In this document: piece by piece, positions 18,701-26,901 of the stretch
How the letters are laid out: each line of letters opens with the position of its first letter
How positions within the stretch are numbered: the first letter of the stretch is position 1
Source: Ruania halotolerans
GTDB taxonomy: Bacteria > Actinomycetota > Actinomycetes > Actinomycetales > Beutenbergiaceae
Assembly (NCBI RefSeq): GCF_021049285.1
Contig: NZ_CP088017.1
Coordinates: 372,001-436,000 of the forward strand
DNA length: 64,000 nucleotides
Direction of reading: 5' to 3'
The notes under the pieces: model-generated
What the model was told of the DNA's origin: nothing
The model's database searches: none
What the model saw: only the letters and a program-made list of their open reading frames with translations
Made by a program: the position numbers and the translations under genes

Positions 18701-21700
18701 ACTCAAAGAGATCCAGGTGTTCTCGACCGGCATCGAGACGGCACCCGCCGATAACGCCGCACCACTGGTCCAGGTTTGGCAGGACGAGGGCACCTCGACC
18801 CCTGGTGCGGCGGCGCTCACGGGCAGCGTGCGCGACGACGCCCTGCCCACCGGGCACCTCGAGTCCGAGTGGACCATCGTGGACGCCCCCGAGGGAGCGT
18901 TCGCCACGTTCGCGGACCCGGCATCGGCGAGTACGACGCTGCGCTACTCCACCGAGGGCACCTATGTGGTCCGGCTCAGTGCCACCGACGGCGAAGAGAC
19001 GTCCTCGGTCGACGTCACCATCGAAGGTGAGGCCAATTCCGGTGGCGGCAACCTCGCACCTGCCGCAACGCCGTCGGCGGAGTTCACGGCGAGCTGGAAC
19101 GACGTCAACGCCGTCAACGACGGGGTGATCCTCCACTCCGGCGGTGCTCAGACCAGCCTGTGGGGTACCTGGTCGGGATCACACCCGGCCACCCGCTGGC
19201 TTCAGTACGACTGGGACAGCCCCGTCCGGGTCGGCTCCACTGAGGTGAGCTTCTGGTCGGATCAGGCGGACCCGTCCTCGAGTAACGGCGTGAACGTCCC
19301 GCAATCGTGGCGCGCGCAGTACTGGACCGGCGATGCGTGGGTGGACGTGCCCGACCCGGATGAGTACGGCGTGGCCCGGAACGAGCCGAACAGCACCTCC
19401 TTCGACCCGGTCACCACCACCAGGATGCGGCTGATTCTCGACGCCGCCGGATCGGACCCCTATGCGGCCGTCGGCGTGAGCGAGTGGAAGGTGTTCGCCG
19501 ACGCTCCGGTGTCCGTCGAGCCCATCGACGTGCGCACCGCAGTGGGCGAACTGCCGGACATGCCGGCAACGGCGGACGCCATCTTCGCCGATGGAAGCCG
19601 CGAGGCGATGGAGGTGACGTGGCCGGCCATCACCGAGGATCAGGTCGCCGCCGAGACCAGCTTTACGGTCAACGGTCTCGTCACCGGGGCGCCGCAGGTG
19701 GCGGAGGCCACGGTGTGGGTCCGCGCGACGCCACCCGGTCAGATCAACCAGGTCGACGCCGTCACCGTTGACACGCTCGCCGGTGTGGAACCGGATCTGC
19801 CGGGCACTGTGGGTGCGCTCTACAACGACGGCTCCCGCCAGGACCTCCCGGTCACCTGGGATCCGATCGATCCCGCGGACTACGCCGACGATGGCACGTT
19901 CACCGTGGACGGCACTGTCGAGTCCGATATCGCCGGGCCCAAGGACGCCCTCGCGAACGTGACCGTCACCGGCGGTTCGTCCGGCCCCGACACCACCGCC
20001 CCGGTCGTATCGATCGAGCCGGCCGAGGAGCCCGCATCCGGCTGGCACACCGGCGCCGTCGAGGTCACCGTGGAAGCGAGTGACGATCGCGACCCCGAGC
20101 CCGTGGTCGAGGTCTCCCTCGACGGCGGCCCGTGGGAGGCGTACTCGGCACCGGTGCCGGTGTCCGGGGAGGGTGAGCACGAGGTACGTGCCCGCGCCAC
20201 TGACGCCTCCGCGAATGTGTCCGAGGCCGCCGTCCTCGACGTGGCGATCGACAGCACGCCGCCGAGCGTGTCCGCAGTGGCGGACGAACACCTGCGCACC
20301 GTGACGATCCTCGCGACCGATGCGCTCTCCGGTGTCGAGCTCGTCGAGTACCGGCTCGACGGCGGAGCGTGGGCGGAGTATGACGGGAGCCTGCTCGTGG
20401 GGCCGGCCGAGGTGACCGTGGAGTACCGCGCGAGCGATGCTGCCGGTCACGGCTCCGAGATCGGGTCGATCGAACTCGACGAGGCGACCTCCTACAGTCT
20501 CAACCTCGCCCTGGATGCGACCCCCTCGGCGTCGGTGACGGCGGGGTGGAACAGCGTGGATGGTCTCAATGACGACGTGCAGCCGCAGACCTCCGGCGAT
20601 GTGGACCCCAATGACAACGCCAACACGTGGGGCGCGTGGCCCGAGATCGGTGAGCAGTGGGTCCAGTACGACTGGGACGAGCCGGTGACGTTCGAGCGCC
20701 TCTCGGCCTACTTCGTGTCCAACCTCGACGGTGACGGCCTGGGGATCGACGTGCCGGAGAGCTGGGTCGCCGAATACTGGGACTCGGCATCGCAGGAGTG
20801 GACCCCGGTGCCGGATCCCTCGGACTACGGCACCGAGGTGGATCAGTACAACGAGGTGACCTTCACGGAGGTCACCACCGACCGGCTGCGCCTGGTCATG
20901 CAGGCCCGCGGGACCGAGGAGGGCGCCGGTTCGCTCGGTATCAAGGAATGGCAGGTCTGGCAGGACAGTGGCGAACCCGGACCGGATACGCAGGCGCCGG
21001 AAGTGTCAGCCGAGGTGACACCGCCGGTTCCCGCGACCGGGTGGCACACGGGCGCGGTCACGGTCACCGCAGCTGCTCTGGATGCACGCGATGACGATCC
21101 GATGATCGAGACCCGTCTCGACGGCGGAGCGTGGGAGCCCTATGAGTCGCCGGTGACGTTTACCGACGATGGTGCGTACCAGCTTGAACTGCGGGCCACG
21201 GACGAGGCGGGCAACGTCTCCGAGGTGACCCTCCTGGAGATCGGCATCGATTCGCTCGCACCGACGGCCTCGGCCACGATCGACGAGGACGAGCGCACCG
21301 TACGGCTCGAGGCAGGCGATGCCACCTCCGGTGTGGACCGGATCGAGTACCGCGAGGTTGGCGGGGCCGACTGGACGACCTATTCGGGGCCGATCGCCGT
21401 GGACGAGGAGGAGCTGACGTTCGAGTACCGTGCGGTCGACGTAGCAGGCCACGTCTCACCGCTCGCGGAGGTGACGATGCCCGCCGCCGATCCGGGGGGC
21501 GGTGGCGACCAGGTCACGGGGGAGGAGCAACTCCACATCGGCCGTACTCGGGCTGCCCCCGGAGACGAGGTGACGGTCGAGCTCACCGGTGGCGTGCCGG
21601 GTGCAACGTTCGTGATCGAACTGCGGTCCGATCCCGTGCAGCTCGGCACGCTCACGCTCGGGTCCGATGGTTCAGGGACCGTCACGGTGACGGTCCCCGC

Positions 21701-22013
21701 CGACACTGCCGGCGGTGAGCACCAACTCGTGGCCGTGCTCGGCGAGACGGAGGTCTCCGCTCCGATCATGATCGTCACTGCCGCTGAACCTGGTGACAGT
21801 GATGGCTCTGGCGGAGGCGGGTCTGGGTCTGATGGTGGAGCCGACGCCGGATCTGACGGTGGCAATGGTGCGGGATCCGACGCAGACCTTCCCTCCACGG
21901 GGGCGGGTGTACTGGGTATTGCGGGCATCGCGTTCCTGGTTCTGCTCATCGGAGCGGCCCTGATCCGCGCCTCGTCCGGCAGCCGTCGCGGCGAAGACTC
22001 GCTCACGAGCTGA
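15789..22013 (+). CDS. Giant wall-anchored (alpha/alpha)6-type glycosidase with carbohydrate-binding modules
   Basis: A 2074-residue secreted protein with a signal peptide (1-36, ends APARA). An N-terminal beta domain (about 40-300) and an (alpha/alpha)6 barrel (about 305-770; FYRWWLMRFNFLDANIPG, NEFWSDGSADPQNIGYRSW) resemble MGH1/GH63-like glycosidases. GH142 was considered, but the family cannot be fixed by eye. DFDEDGNGLIEYDW near residue 455 is a calcium-loop-like DxDxDG motif inside the barrel. Then come an F5/8-type module (837-984), a PKD/Ig-like domain (988-1081), a second F5/8-like module (1087-1239), two Big_4 Ig-like domains (1242-1396), an OmpL47-like pair (1401-1568), a third F5/8-like module (1569-1733), another OmpL47-like pair (1734-1904), a further beta domain, a Gly/Ser/Asp linker, LPSTG near 2034 and a membrane helix. 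GAGAGG lies 10 bp before ATG 15789; ATG 15780 is an alternative. It probably trims plant glycans at the cell wall. Confidence 0.85.
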   Translation: MADGTRPGSLRAMIASAITLVLAATTLVLAPAPARAVPNTELPYPEFSGSENPVPETGVDYAPGGYLQEVFDADLAAGAGVSPAQDFWIDGMLARYGTAGEAGDNNQWLFSRGRAVFMKSHSPAQLGFGGQVAYWESIDDRSAYTIAVEQGGEPVSVSETTSERKQTPSYWHSTHTAAGLELEQTKFITDGNVAITVLELSNSGGSDIDVTLAASSPYATVAGDDELTGVVDAYNDLTTLFPRLSGDGFAVDGDRLTREITVPAGEAVTTKVQLGFVADEIDASRAEYDHYSALAPWEAYTEHVRAYNQWWAENIPYLDTPEDNIDKVLFYRWWLMRFNFLDANIPGNDYQFPTAMEGVLGYNNAIVLTTGMFIDDLKYFRDPVYSYGPWVGAGEVSRSGKYVDNPGDPANWSNSYTQYISEAAWRAYQLHGGPTAIAGNLARYAEYDVRDLLEDFDEDGNGLIEYDWGAMTGNDADAVSFDWRAGNLDRTESAYLYSNALASAQAYRVAGQPDKAEEMEALADTVKQAVLDHLWDEEENLLKHRHVETDALVPWKEINNYYPFTVGLMPREGEADYDDDYVEALRLFGDADEYPIFPFYTANQADKAEAAAQGHPGSNNFSVINSTVTFRMLSRVLHEYPNEYIDAEWYKKLLYWNAWAHYMNDGDNRLPDQNEFWSDGSADPQNIGYRSWIHHTILGTTNFTMIEDAMGLRPREDGMIELDPIELDWDYFTADNIRYRDRDLTVVWDDVDHYGSAVADGYSVYLDGALAFSVDSLAHVVYDPATGDVQVPDGVTVTSSTAIDVQSPTEVTFDDDDRIVSMMANAGADVATASTGSENLAVGAAVSATYTDDARTPEAAVNGTTINEPFWGSAGSPNTEDTFTVELDGTQTFDDVRLYFYRSSSSATVPGYSAPAMYTVEYRSGGQWHNVPGQAREPAHPQGNYNHIGFEEVTGDAVRVTMTHADGAHTGLKEIQVFSTGIETAPADNAAPLVQVWQDEGTSTPGAAALTGSVRDDALPTGHLESEWTIVDAPEGAFATFADPASASTTLRYSTEGTYVVRLSATDGEETSSVDVTIEGEANSGGGNLAPAATPSAEFTASWNDVNAVNDGVILHSGGAQTSLWGTWSGSHPATRWLQYDWDSPVRVGSTEVSFWSDQADPSSSNGVNVPQSWRAQYWTGDAWVDVPDPDEYGVARNEPNSTSFDPVTTTRMRLILDAAGSDPYAAVGVSEWKVFADAPVSVEPIDVRTAVGELPDMPATADAIFADGSREAMEVTWPAITEDQVAAETSFTVNGLVTGAPQVAEATVWVRATPPGQINQVDAVTVDTLAGVEPDLPGTVGALYNDGSRQDLPVTWDPIDPADYADDGTFTVDGTVESDIAGPKDALANVTVTGGSSGPDTTAPVVSIEPAEEPASGWHTGAVEVTVEASDDRDPEPVVEVSLDGGPWEAYSAPVPVSGEGEHEVRARATDASANVSEAAVLDVAIDSTPPSVSAVADEHLRTVTILATDALSGVELVEYRLDGGAWAEYDGSLLVGPAEVTVEYRASDAAGHGSEIGSIELDEATSYSLNLALDATPSASVTAGWNSVDGLNDDVQPQTSGDVDPNDNANTWGAWPEIGEQWVQYDWDEPVTFERLSAYFVSNLDGDGLGIDVPESWVAEYWDSASQEWTPVPDPSDYGTEVDQYNEVTFTEVTTDRLRLVMQARGTEEGAGSLGIKEWQVWQDSGEPGPDTQAPEVSAEVTPPVPATGWHTGAVTVTAAALDARDDDPMIETRLDGGAWEPYESPVTFTDDGAYQLELRATDEAGNVSEVTLLEIGIDSLAPTASATIDEDERTVRLEAGDATSGVDRIEYREVGGADWTTYSGPIAVDEEELTFEYRAVDVAGHVSPLAEVTMPAADPGGGGDQVTGEEQLHIGRTRAAPGDEVTVELTGGVPGATFVIELRSDPVQLGTLTLGSDGSGTVTVTVPADTAGGEHQLVAVLGETEVSAPIMIVTAAEPGDSDGSGGGGSGSDGGADAGSDGGNGAGSDADLPSTGAGVLGIAGIAFLVLLIGAALIRASSGSRRGEDSLTS

Positions 22014-22044
22014 GTCGCTCACGGACTGAGTCGCTCACCACCCG

Positions 22045-22075
22045 CCGGGCGCGGCGATCGCAGCGCCGCGCCCGG
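22045..22075 (+). terminator. Intergenic 12-bp perfect GC stem-loop
   Basis: Arms 22045-22056 and 22064-22075 pair perfectly around a 7-base loop between the giant glycosidase gene and the GH43 gene. There is no U tract. It may be a partial terminator or stabiliser within one operon. Just upstream the 13-mer CTGAGTCGCTCAC occurs twice, spaced 17 bp, the first copy overlapping the stop codon. Confidence 0.55.
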
Positions 22076-22096
22076 CCCCACGAGGAGGAGTCAACG

Positions 22097-24124
22097 ATGA
22101 CGCGCCCTCTCCGCGTCGCGGCGGCCTCAGTCGCCGCCGCAGCGGTCACCGCAGTGCTGGCCGCCGTGCCCGCGGCCGCCTATGACAACCCGATCCTCGA
22201 CGACGGGTCGTCCTACTCCGCCGATCCCGCCACCCTGGTGGTCGACGACACGCTGTACATCTTCGCCGGTCGAGACGAGGCGGGCGCCACCACCAACGAC
22301 TTCATCATGAACGAGTGGCAGGCCTTCTCGACCACCGACGTCGCCTCGGACTCCTGGACCCATCACCCGGAGCAGATGCGGCCCGAGGAGGTGTTCGACT
22401 GGGCGACGCCCGGGCGCGCCTATGCCGGACAGGTGGTGGAAGGCACCGACGGACGCTACTACTGGTACGTCCCGGTACACGAGGCTGGCAGCGCCTCGCC
22501 GGATCCGTTCGGGATCGGCGTCGCCGTCGCCGACTCGCCGCTCGGGCCGTGGACCGATCACGCCGGCGGACCGATCATCTCCCAGGAGATCATGGGCAAC
22601 ACCCTGCACAACATCGACCCCACCGTGCTGGTCGACGGTGACCAGGTCTACCTCTACTGGGGTTCCTTCTCACAGCTGCGCGGCATCGAGCTGGATGCGG
22701 ACATGAAGACGCTCGTGGGTGATCCTGTCGCGGTCCACTCACTGACCGGCTTCTTCGAAGGTGCGTGGCTGTTCGAACGTGCCGGCACCTACTACATGGC
22801 GTACGCGGGCAACAATGCCGGACCAGCATCGTCGTGCACGCCCGCGCACTACCACGCGTGTATCGCCTATGGCACGGCACCGGACCCGCTCGGGCCGTGG
22901 ACGCATCAGGGCACGATCCTGCCGCCGGTCTCCTCCACCACGAGCCATCCGGCGATCACCGAGTTCGACGGCGAGTGGTACCTCGCCTATCACACGGCCG
23001 GCGCCGAGGGCGGCAACCACTTCCGCCGTTCCGTCGCGATCGACGATCTCGAATGGGACGATTCGGTCTCACCTGCGCGGATCCTGCCCGTGACGACGAC
23101 TCCGGAACAGGGCCCCGATCTCACGCCCCGCACCAATGTGGCCCCCTGGGCGCAGGCGTCCGCCTCGAATGAACCGATCCCGACCCAGTACTGGATCAAG
23201 GCGCTCAATGACGAGATCGTGCGCCCCAACCCGCTCCCGCCGGACGTCTGGGGCAGTTGGGCTCCGCAGCGACCCGCGCAGCAGTGGATCCAGTACGACT
23301 TCGACCAGCCGGTGCGTATCGACAGCACGAGGATCACCTTCTGGCGCGATGTCCCGCCCGGCACCGGTAATGGCGTCTCCGACCCGGATGCATGGGTGCT
23401 CCAGTACTGGACCGGCAGTGCGTGGAGCGACGTCCCAGAACCGTCCGGCTATCCGACCTCAACCATGCAGATGCACACGGTGACGTTCGCGCCGGTGACG
23501 ACCTCACGGGTGCGGGCCGTCCTGGACGCCGCCCCGGGGCCCGCAGGACAGTTCTCCGCGCTCGCTGTCCAGGAGTGGGAGGTGCACATGGCGCACGCTT
23601 CCGGCTACGCGGCCAGCGAGGTGACGACGGTGCCCGGCATCGCACCGGAGCTACCGGCGACCGTGACGTTGACTTTCGACGGTGGGCACAGTGTCGAGGC
23701 GCCCGTGCACTGGGACGCGCCCCGCCCGGCGGACTACGCCGAGCCGGGGATCGCCACCGTCTCCGGCATGGCCGAAGGGTTCGGTCCGGGGAAGGTCGAG
23801 ATCGACGTCATCGTGCTCGATGGTGACCCAGCTCCGCCAGACCCCACAGACCCTGACCCGACGGACCCGGGCGACCCTGACCCGACGGACCCGGGTGCCC
23901 CTGAGCCGACTGACGGCACCGACGAAGAGCCGACGACCGCCGTCGGAGAGCATGACCACCCGAGTGCGAGCGAGCAGCCCTCCGGCGGTGAACTTGCCAC
24001 GACCGGACCGGGCGACCGGGTGCTGACCCTGGCGGGAGCGACGCTCCTGATGCTGGTCACCGGTGCGGTCATTGCCCGCGCGGGTACCCGCCCTCGGGTG
24101 CACCCCGGCTCCATCCGCGGGTAG
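22097..24124 (+). CDS. Wall-anchored GH43-family glycosidase
   Basis: A 675-residue secreted enzyme. The signal peptide is residues 1-28. The five-bladed propeller of GH43 (about 29-335) shows the catalytic triad candidates D43 (YSADPATLVV), D174 (HNIDPTVLVDGD) and E221 (FFEGAWLFERAG). GH43 members include alpha-L-arabinofuranosidases, beta-xylosidases and arabinanases; the exact activity cannot be read here. An F5/8-type-like module (about 350-500; VWGSWAPQRPAQQWIQYDFD) closely matches the modules of the preceding protein. It is followed by a Big_4-like domain, a DPTDP-rich linker, the sorting signal LATTG near residue 635, a membrane helix and a basic tail. LATTG has Ala in place of Pro. 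GAGGAGG precedes the ATG. The preceding gene ends 83 bp upstream and co-transcription is likely. Confidence 0.9.
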   Translation: MTRPLRVAAASVAAAAVTAVLAAVPAAAYDNPILDDGSSYSADPATLVVDDTLYIFAGRDEAGATTNDFIMNEWQAFSTTDVASDSWTHHPEQMRPEEVFDWATPGRAYAGQVVEGTDGRYYWYVPVHEAGSASPDPFGIGVAVADSPLGPWTDHAGGPIISQEIMGNTLHNIDPTVLVDGDQVYLYWGSFSQLRGIELDADMKTLVGDPVAVHSLTGFFEGAWLFERAGTYYMAYAGNNAGPASSCTPAHYHACIAYGTAPDPLGPWTHQGTILPPVSSTTSHPAITEFDGEWYLAYHTAGAEGGNHFRRSVAIDDLEWDDSVSPARILPVTTTPEQGPDLTPRTNVAPWAQASASNEPIPTQYWIKALNDEIVRPNPLPPDVWGSWAPQRPAQQWIQYDFDQPVRIDSTRITFWRDVPPGTGNGVSDPDAWVLQYWTGSAWSDVPEPSGYPTSTMQMHTVTFAPVTTSRVRAVLDAAPGPAGQFSALAVQEWEVHMAHASGYAASEVTTVPGIAPELPATVTLTFDGGHSVEAPVHWDAPRPADYAEPGIATVSGMAEGFGPGKVEIDVIVLDGDPAPPDPTDPDPTDPGDPDPTDPGAPEPTDGTDEEPTTAVGEHDHPSASEQPSGGELATTGPGDRVLTLAGATLLMLVTGAVIARAGTRPRVHPGSIRG

Positions 24125-24156
24125 GCGGGCGGCGGCGGCCCTGGGAGACTGGGGTC

Positions 24157-25239
24157 ATGACGGGTTCTGCTGCACCGACTTCCCCGCACCGCGCGGACGT
24201 GCGCCGGTGGCGCCGCTATCTGGCGGAGGAGCGGGCCGAGGCAGCCCTGTACACCCAGTTGGCGGCTCGACGGCAGGGCGAGGAACGGGAGATCCTCCTC
24301 GCCCTGGCCAGTGCCGAGGGACGCCATGCTGCCCACTGGGAACGGCTGCTCGGCGACCAGATCGGGCGGGACCGGCCGCCGTCGGTGCGTTCACGCCTGT
24401 TGATCTCGTTGGCCAGACGATTCGGCTCGGTCTTCGTGCTCGCCCTCGCCCAGCGGGCCGAGGCCCGGTCGGAGTACGCCGGTGACTCGCACGCCACCCC
24501 CGCGATGGCCGCCGATGAGCGGATTCACGAAGAGGTGGTCCGTTCGCTGGCCATGCGCGGACGGGCGAAGATGTCGGGGACGTTCCGGGCCGCCGTCTTC
24601 GGGATGAACGACGGTCTGGTCTCCAATCTCGCCCTGGTGCTGGGGATCGGTGCCTCCGGAGTGGGAACGGGAACGGTCCTGCTCACCGGGATCGCCGGCC
24701 TGCTCGCCGGGGCGCTCTCGATGGGTGCCGGCGAGTATGTCTCGGTCCGATCCCAGCGTGAGCTGCTGGAAGCCTCCACCCCCAGCCCGCAGGCTCATGC
24801 TGCCGTCGGGGATCTGGATGTGAACGCGAACGAACTCACCCTGGTCTACCGGGCCCGCGGGATGAGTGCCGATGAGGCTCAGGAGAAGGCGGAGCGACGC
24901 CTCGCCGACTACAACCCCACGGTGCCGCCGCGCCGGGTGGCCCCACACTCGCTGGAGGAGGTGGGCTCGGCTGGGCATGCCGCGATCTCCAGCTTCGCCT
25001 TCTTCGCCTCGGGCGCCGTGATCCCCGTGTTGCCCTACGCCTTCGGGCTCAGCGGACTGACTGCCGTGCTGCTCGCGGCGGGCCTGGTGGGCCTCGCACT
25101 CGTGGCGACCGGCGCCGCCGTCGGAGTGCTCTCCGGGGCCCCGCCGATGCGCCGGGCCCTTCGCCAGCTCCTCATCGGCTGGGGTGCCGCGGGCGTCACC
25201 TATCTGCTGGGGCTGGCGTTCGGCACCACGCTCGGCTGA
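24157..25239 (+). CDS. VIT1/CCC1-family Fe/Mn transporter with ferritin-like N-domain
   Basis: A 360-residue protein of the MbfA-like type. An N-terminal ferritin/rubrerythrin-like helical domain (about 10-140) has metal-ligand-like motifs EERAEAALYTQL, SAEGRHAAHWE and DERIHEE. It is fused to a VIT1/CCC1 membrane domain (145-360). The latter has the signature FRAAVFGMNDGLVSNLALVLGI, the loop GAGEYVSVRSQRELLEA and four to five membrane helices, ending with LLIGWGAAGVTYLLGLAFG. In relatives the ferritin domain senses or oxidises iron and the membrane part exports Fe2+ or Mn2+ from the cytoplasm. It is not related in function to the glycan locus upstream and is separated from it by 32 bp. Confidence 0.92.
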   Translation: MTGSAAPTSPHRADVRRWRRYLAEERAEAALYTQLAARRQGEEREILLALASAEGRHAAHWERLLGDQIGRDRPPSVRSRLLISLARRFGSVFVLALAQRAEARSEYAGDSHATPAMAADERIHEEVVRSLAMRGRAKMSGTFRAAVFGMNDGLVSNLALVLGIGASGVGTGTVLLTGIAGLLAGALSMGAGEYVSVRSQRELLEASTPSPQAHAAVGDLDVNANELTLVYRARGMSADEAQEKAERRLADYNPTVPPRRVAPHSLEEVGSAGHAAISSFAFFASGAVIPVLPYAFGLSGLTAVLLAAGLVGLALVATGAAVGVLSGAPPMRRALRQLLIGWGAAGVTYLLGLAFGTTLG

Positions 25240-25383
25240 CGGCGGCCCGTCCGCTCTGCCGGCTGGCTCGCCTGGCCATCGGGCGGAGAGCTGATCGTCC
25301 CAGCGGTGGTGCGCTCCGCCGTCGCGCGCGAGACTGGTATCAGGTGGTGAGAGCCACCACCGGCGATGATGCGGGAGGTCACG

Positions 25384-25569
25384 ATGAGGGCCACAGTGGG
25401 AGACCGGGTGGTGATCGCGTCCGCACACACGGATGTGCCGGCACGTGAGGGCGAAGTGGTCGGCGTCTCCGAGCAGGGCGAGCCGCCGTGGCAGGTGCGC
25501 TGGTCCGAGGACGATCACGAATCGGTGTACTGCCCCGGACCGGACGCGTTCGTGGAGCCGAGGCAGTAG
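25384..25569 (+). CDS. DUF1918 small protein
   Basis: A 61-residue protein beginning MRATVGDRVVIASAHTDVPAREGEVV and ending with SVYCPGPDAFVEP. This is the compact SH3-like DUF1918 fold widespread in actinobacteria, whose function is unknown. The start at 25384 is supported by GGGAGG 7 bp upstream. It is convergent with the App1-type gene, which ends 20 bp away. Confidence 0.88.
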   Translation: MRATVGDRVVIASAHTDVPAREGEVVGVSEQGEPPWQVRWSEDDHESVYCPGPDAFVEPRQ

Positions 25570-25588
25570 GCGCCTGAGGCGGTGCTCC

Positions 25589-26626
25589 TCAGCCCTGCCG
25601 CAGGATCGCCGAGAGCTGAGGAGCCAGGTCGAAGCCGTCCGCGCCGCTGACCTCGGGAGCCGGGCTCCGCCGCCCTGCCTCCCCCGGCTCTTCTGCCGGC
25701 ACTGGTGTGCCGTGTGCGAGCACCTGCTCGCCGGGGGTCAGCTGGCGAATGGCGATAGCGGCCACGCGGGTGGGGTACTCCCGCGCGAACTCGCGGTAGA
25801 TGGACGGATCGTGCTGGCCATCGTCGCCCACCAGCACCCAGTGCAGGTGCGGGAACTCGGCAGCAAGGCGGCGCAGCGCCACCCGCTTGTGCTCTTGGCC
25901 GGAACGGAACCACCCGGTATTGGTCGGGCCCCAATCGGTCATCAGCATCGGCCCGGCCGGGAATGCGTGACTTCGCAGGAACTGCACCAGGGTCGGCATG
26001 ATGTTCCAGGCCCCGGTGGAGAGATAGAACATCGGCGTATTCGGGTGCTCGGCGGCGATCCGCTGGTACATCTGCGCCATCCCGGGAACCACATGGCGAG
26101 CGCTGCCGTGCCGCACGAAAGTGTTCCAGAGGGCGATCAGCGGACGTGGCACCAAGGTGACCAGGGCCGTGTCATCGATATCGCTGACGATCGCCAGCCG
26201 GGTGTCGACGTCGATGATCCGGACCCGGGCGTAGGCGGGCGCGGCCGCCTTGGCCCGGATCTCCACATCGTGCCAGCCGGCTGGCAGATCGTGGCCGTTG
26301 ATCACCAGGTCCAGGTAGCCGCTGCGGTCGGTCACCGTGGTGTGCTCGACCCCGCCCACCACCACGGTCACCGGGATGAAGGAGACCGGTGCGGTGACGT
26401 AGGCACGCCATCCGCGACGTTCGATGAGGTCCAGAGCGGAGAGTCGGCTGTCATCATCGGCGTGCTGCCGGGAGAGCACCACCCGGGCGAGCACACGCAC
26501 GACCTGCCGGTTGCCGTACCCGATGTAGTCGATGGTGCGGGGGCGCCAGCCGCGGGAACGCAAGAACGGGATGAGTCGGCGATGGAAGCCGTCTTCGAGC
26601 CTGGCGGCCGCATGCGTCGCTGACAT
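25589..26626 (-). CDS. App1-type (DUF2183) phosphatase
   Basis: A 345-residue cytoplasmic protein. The N-terminal ~150 residues form a beta-rich domain (SGYLDLVINGHDLPAGWHDVEI). The C-terminal half is the DUF2183/App1 catalytic domain, a haloacid-dehalogenase-like fold with the DxDDT motif in IVSDIDDTALVTLVP, GAWNIMPTLVQFLRSHAFPAGP, and GDDGQHDPSIYREFAREYP. Yeast App1 is a phosphatidate phosphatase; bacterial substrates are not established. The ATG at 26626 is preceded by GAGGAGC. The 275 bp upstream hold only GC-rich hairpin-forming sequence. Confidence 0.88.
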   Translation of the reverse strand: MSATHAAARLEDGFHRRLIPFLRSRGWRPRTIDYIGYGNRQVVRVLARVVLSRQHADDDSRLSALDLIERRGWRAYVTAPVSFIPVTVVVGGVEHTTVTDRSGYLDLVINGHDLPAGWHDVEIRAKAAAPAYARVRIIDVDTRLAIVSDIDDTALVTLVPRPLIALWNTFVRHGSARHVVPGMAQMYQRIAAEHPNTPMFYLSTGAWNIMPTLVQFLRSHAFPAGPMLMTDWGPTNTGWFRSGQEHKRVALRRLAAEFPHLHWVLVGDDGQHDPSIYREFAREYPTRVAAIAIRQLTPGEQVLAHGTPVPAEEPGEAGRRSPAPEVSGADGFDLAPQLSAILRQG

Positions 26627-26901
26627 GCTCCTCAGAGTAGGGGAGAACAAGGGTGCGGGCCCGACGGTGTGACGACCCCGGGCCCATGCCATGCGGTGGG
26701 TGCAGAGACGAGTGCGGGGCGGGCCGGCGCAGGGGATGCCGGCCACGCCCCGTATGCGCTCCATTGCGCAGTCCCGAACGCGTCACGCTCTGGAACTGAA
26801 CCCCATCCTGGACCACAGGGCGTGCCGGAAGGTCGCGCGGATGTCACATCGTTGCAACGATTCGGTCACGACCCTGTCCCTGCGGCCACCGCCCCATCGG
26901 T

